A DNA stretch of 33,244 nt, taken from contig JAISMC010000126.1 in the NCBI GenBank assembly GCA_031276965.1, positions 1 through 33,244 of the forward strand, read 5' to 3'. Both the position numbers and the translations under genes were made by a program. Below the pieces are notes generated by a model. The model saw nothing but the letters and a program-made list of their open reading frames with translations. It did not search any database and was not told the DNA's origin. Below are positions 33,031 to 33,244 of the stretch, piece after piece; the stretch's first letter is position 1, and every line of letters begins with the position of its first letter. Source of the stretch: Treponema sp. (GTDB lineage Bacteria > Spirochaetota > Spirochaetia > Treponematales > Breznakiellaceae).

Positions 33031-33244
33031 ATATCTAAAGGAATTTTACCACGAACCACGCAAACCTCACGAACGAAAACTTGCATTTCAGGTAAAAGTT
33101 CGGGATGTTCCTGTCAAATGAAGCCAATGAAGATACCCAGGAGCAAGCTCGAAGCAAGCTTGCTTGCCGGTATCTTCGTTCTGCAAGGTATGGATTGTAT
33201 GCGGGGTTCATACCAATACCTGCCTCGCTCATTATAATTCCATC

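Larger units (their letters stand above)
32349..33244. other. About 900 bases without a convincing gene
   Basis: This stretch holds the 21-nt tandem repeats (32499-32729), a G13 tract (32835-32847), a long UUCG-capped hairpin (32994-33030), and nested inverted repeats near the right edge. Examples of the last are gaagatacc/ggtatcttc at 33129-33137 and 33169-33177, enclosing the palindrome gcaagcttgc, and ggtatg/catacc at about 33187-33214. Several frames stay open because the repeat contains no stops, but none has a good ribosome-binding site, protein-like composition outside the repeat, or a recognisable domain. A cacgaac-type motif recurs at about 33051-33075. No tRNA or rRNA is seen. Confidence 0.6.

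Noticed and set aside
32364-33086. Open frame of 240 residues on the minus strand spanning the repeats and the G/C tract
   Set aside because: It lacks a ribosome-binding site, translates a long hairpin and low-complexity repeats, and shows no domain. The frame stays open mainly because the 21-nt unit has no stops. It is kept only as a possible phase-variable frame in the findings.
33035-33232. 65-residue minus-strand frame at the right edge
   Set aside because: It translates inverted repeats and a cacgaac motif and has no ribosome-binding site or domain.

Overview
The window looks like a chromosomal segment of a GC-rich spirochaete, most likely a Treponema-like or termite-gut-type member of the Spirochaetales. 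The main pointers are a long pyrophosphate-dependent phosphofructokinase, a UMP kinase of the type shared by archaea and spirochaetes, many Ala-Gln type signal peptides (…LYAQ, …VYAQ, …LHAQ), and intergenic DNA filled with palindromic repeats. The assignment is an inference; no rRNA or tRNA gene is present to anchor it.

Left part (1-8310). A minus-strand operon of three envelope proteins (DUF2339, DUF3999, DUF4139) is coupled by ATGA overlaps. It diverges from a plus-strand secreted papain-family (C1) peptidase with a DUF4384-like tail. Middle-left (8530-17576, all minus). A secreted caspase-fold peptidase fused to a catalytically dead FGE/C-type-lectin module sits downstream of a tandem PPC-domain protein and of pfp, with gaps of 19 and 9 bases, so the three may form one operon. 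Next come a UMP kinase, an ECF sigma / zinc anti-sigma / secreted protein operon, and cysS.

Middle-right (17702-25189, plus). A good sigma-70 promoter drives yejA-yejB-yejE-yejF (peptide-type ABC importer). A class II ketose-bisphosphate aldolase and a PfkB-family sugar kinase follow. Right part (25459-31552, minus). Three overlapping genes encode a TerB-N/TerB-C protein, a BrxD-like (DUF2791) P-loop ATPase and an Lhr/BrxHI-like SF2 helicase. This is the best candidate for a poorly described system: a compact helicase-ATPase-TerB module resembling the brxD-brxHI pair of type 2 BREX but without the methylase or PglZ phosphatase. The N-terminal third of the TerB protein reads as a degenerate SNF2 ATPase lobe.

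Right end (31608-33244). A small glycine-rich lipoprotein lies behind a strikingly structured leader (11-bp closing helix plus a three-way junction). Beyond it is about 1 kb without a convincing gene, holding eleven 21-nt tandem repeats, a G13 homopolymer and several long hairpins, which looks like a hypervariable or contingency region. Palindromic repeats recur in the intergenic regions across the window, and in two places they supply a neighbouring gene's stop codon.
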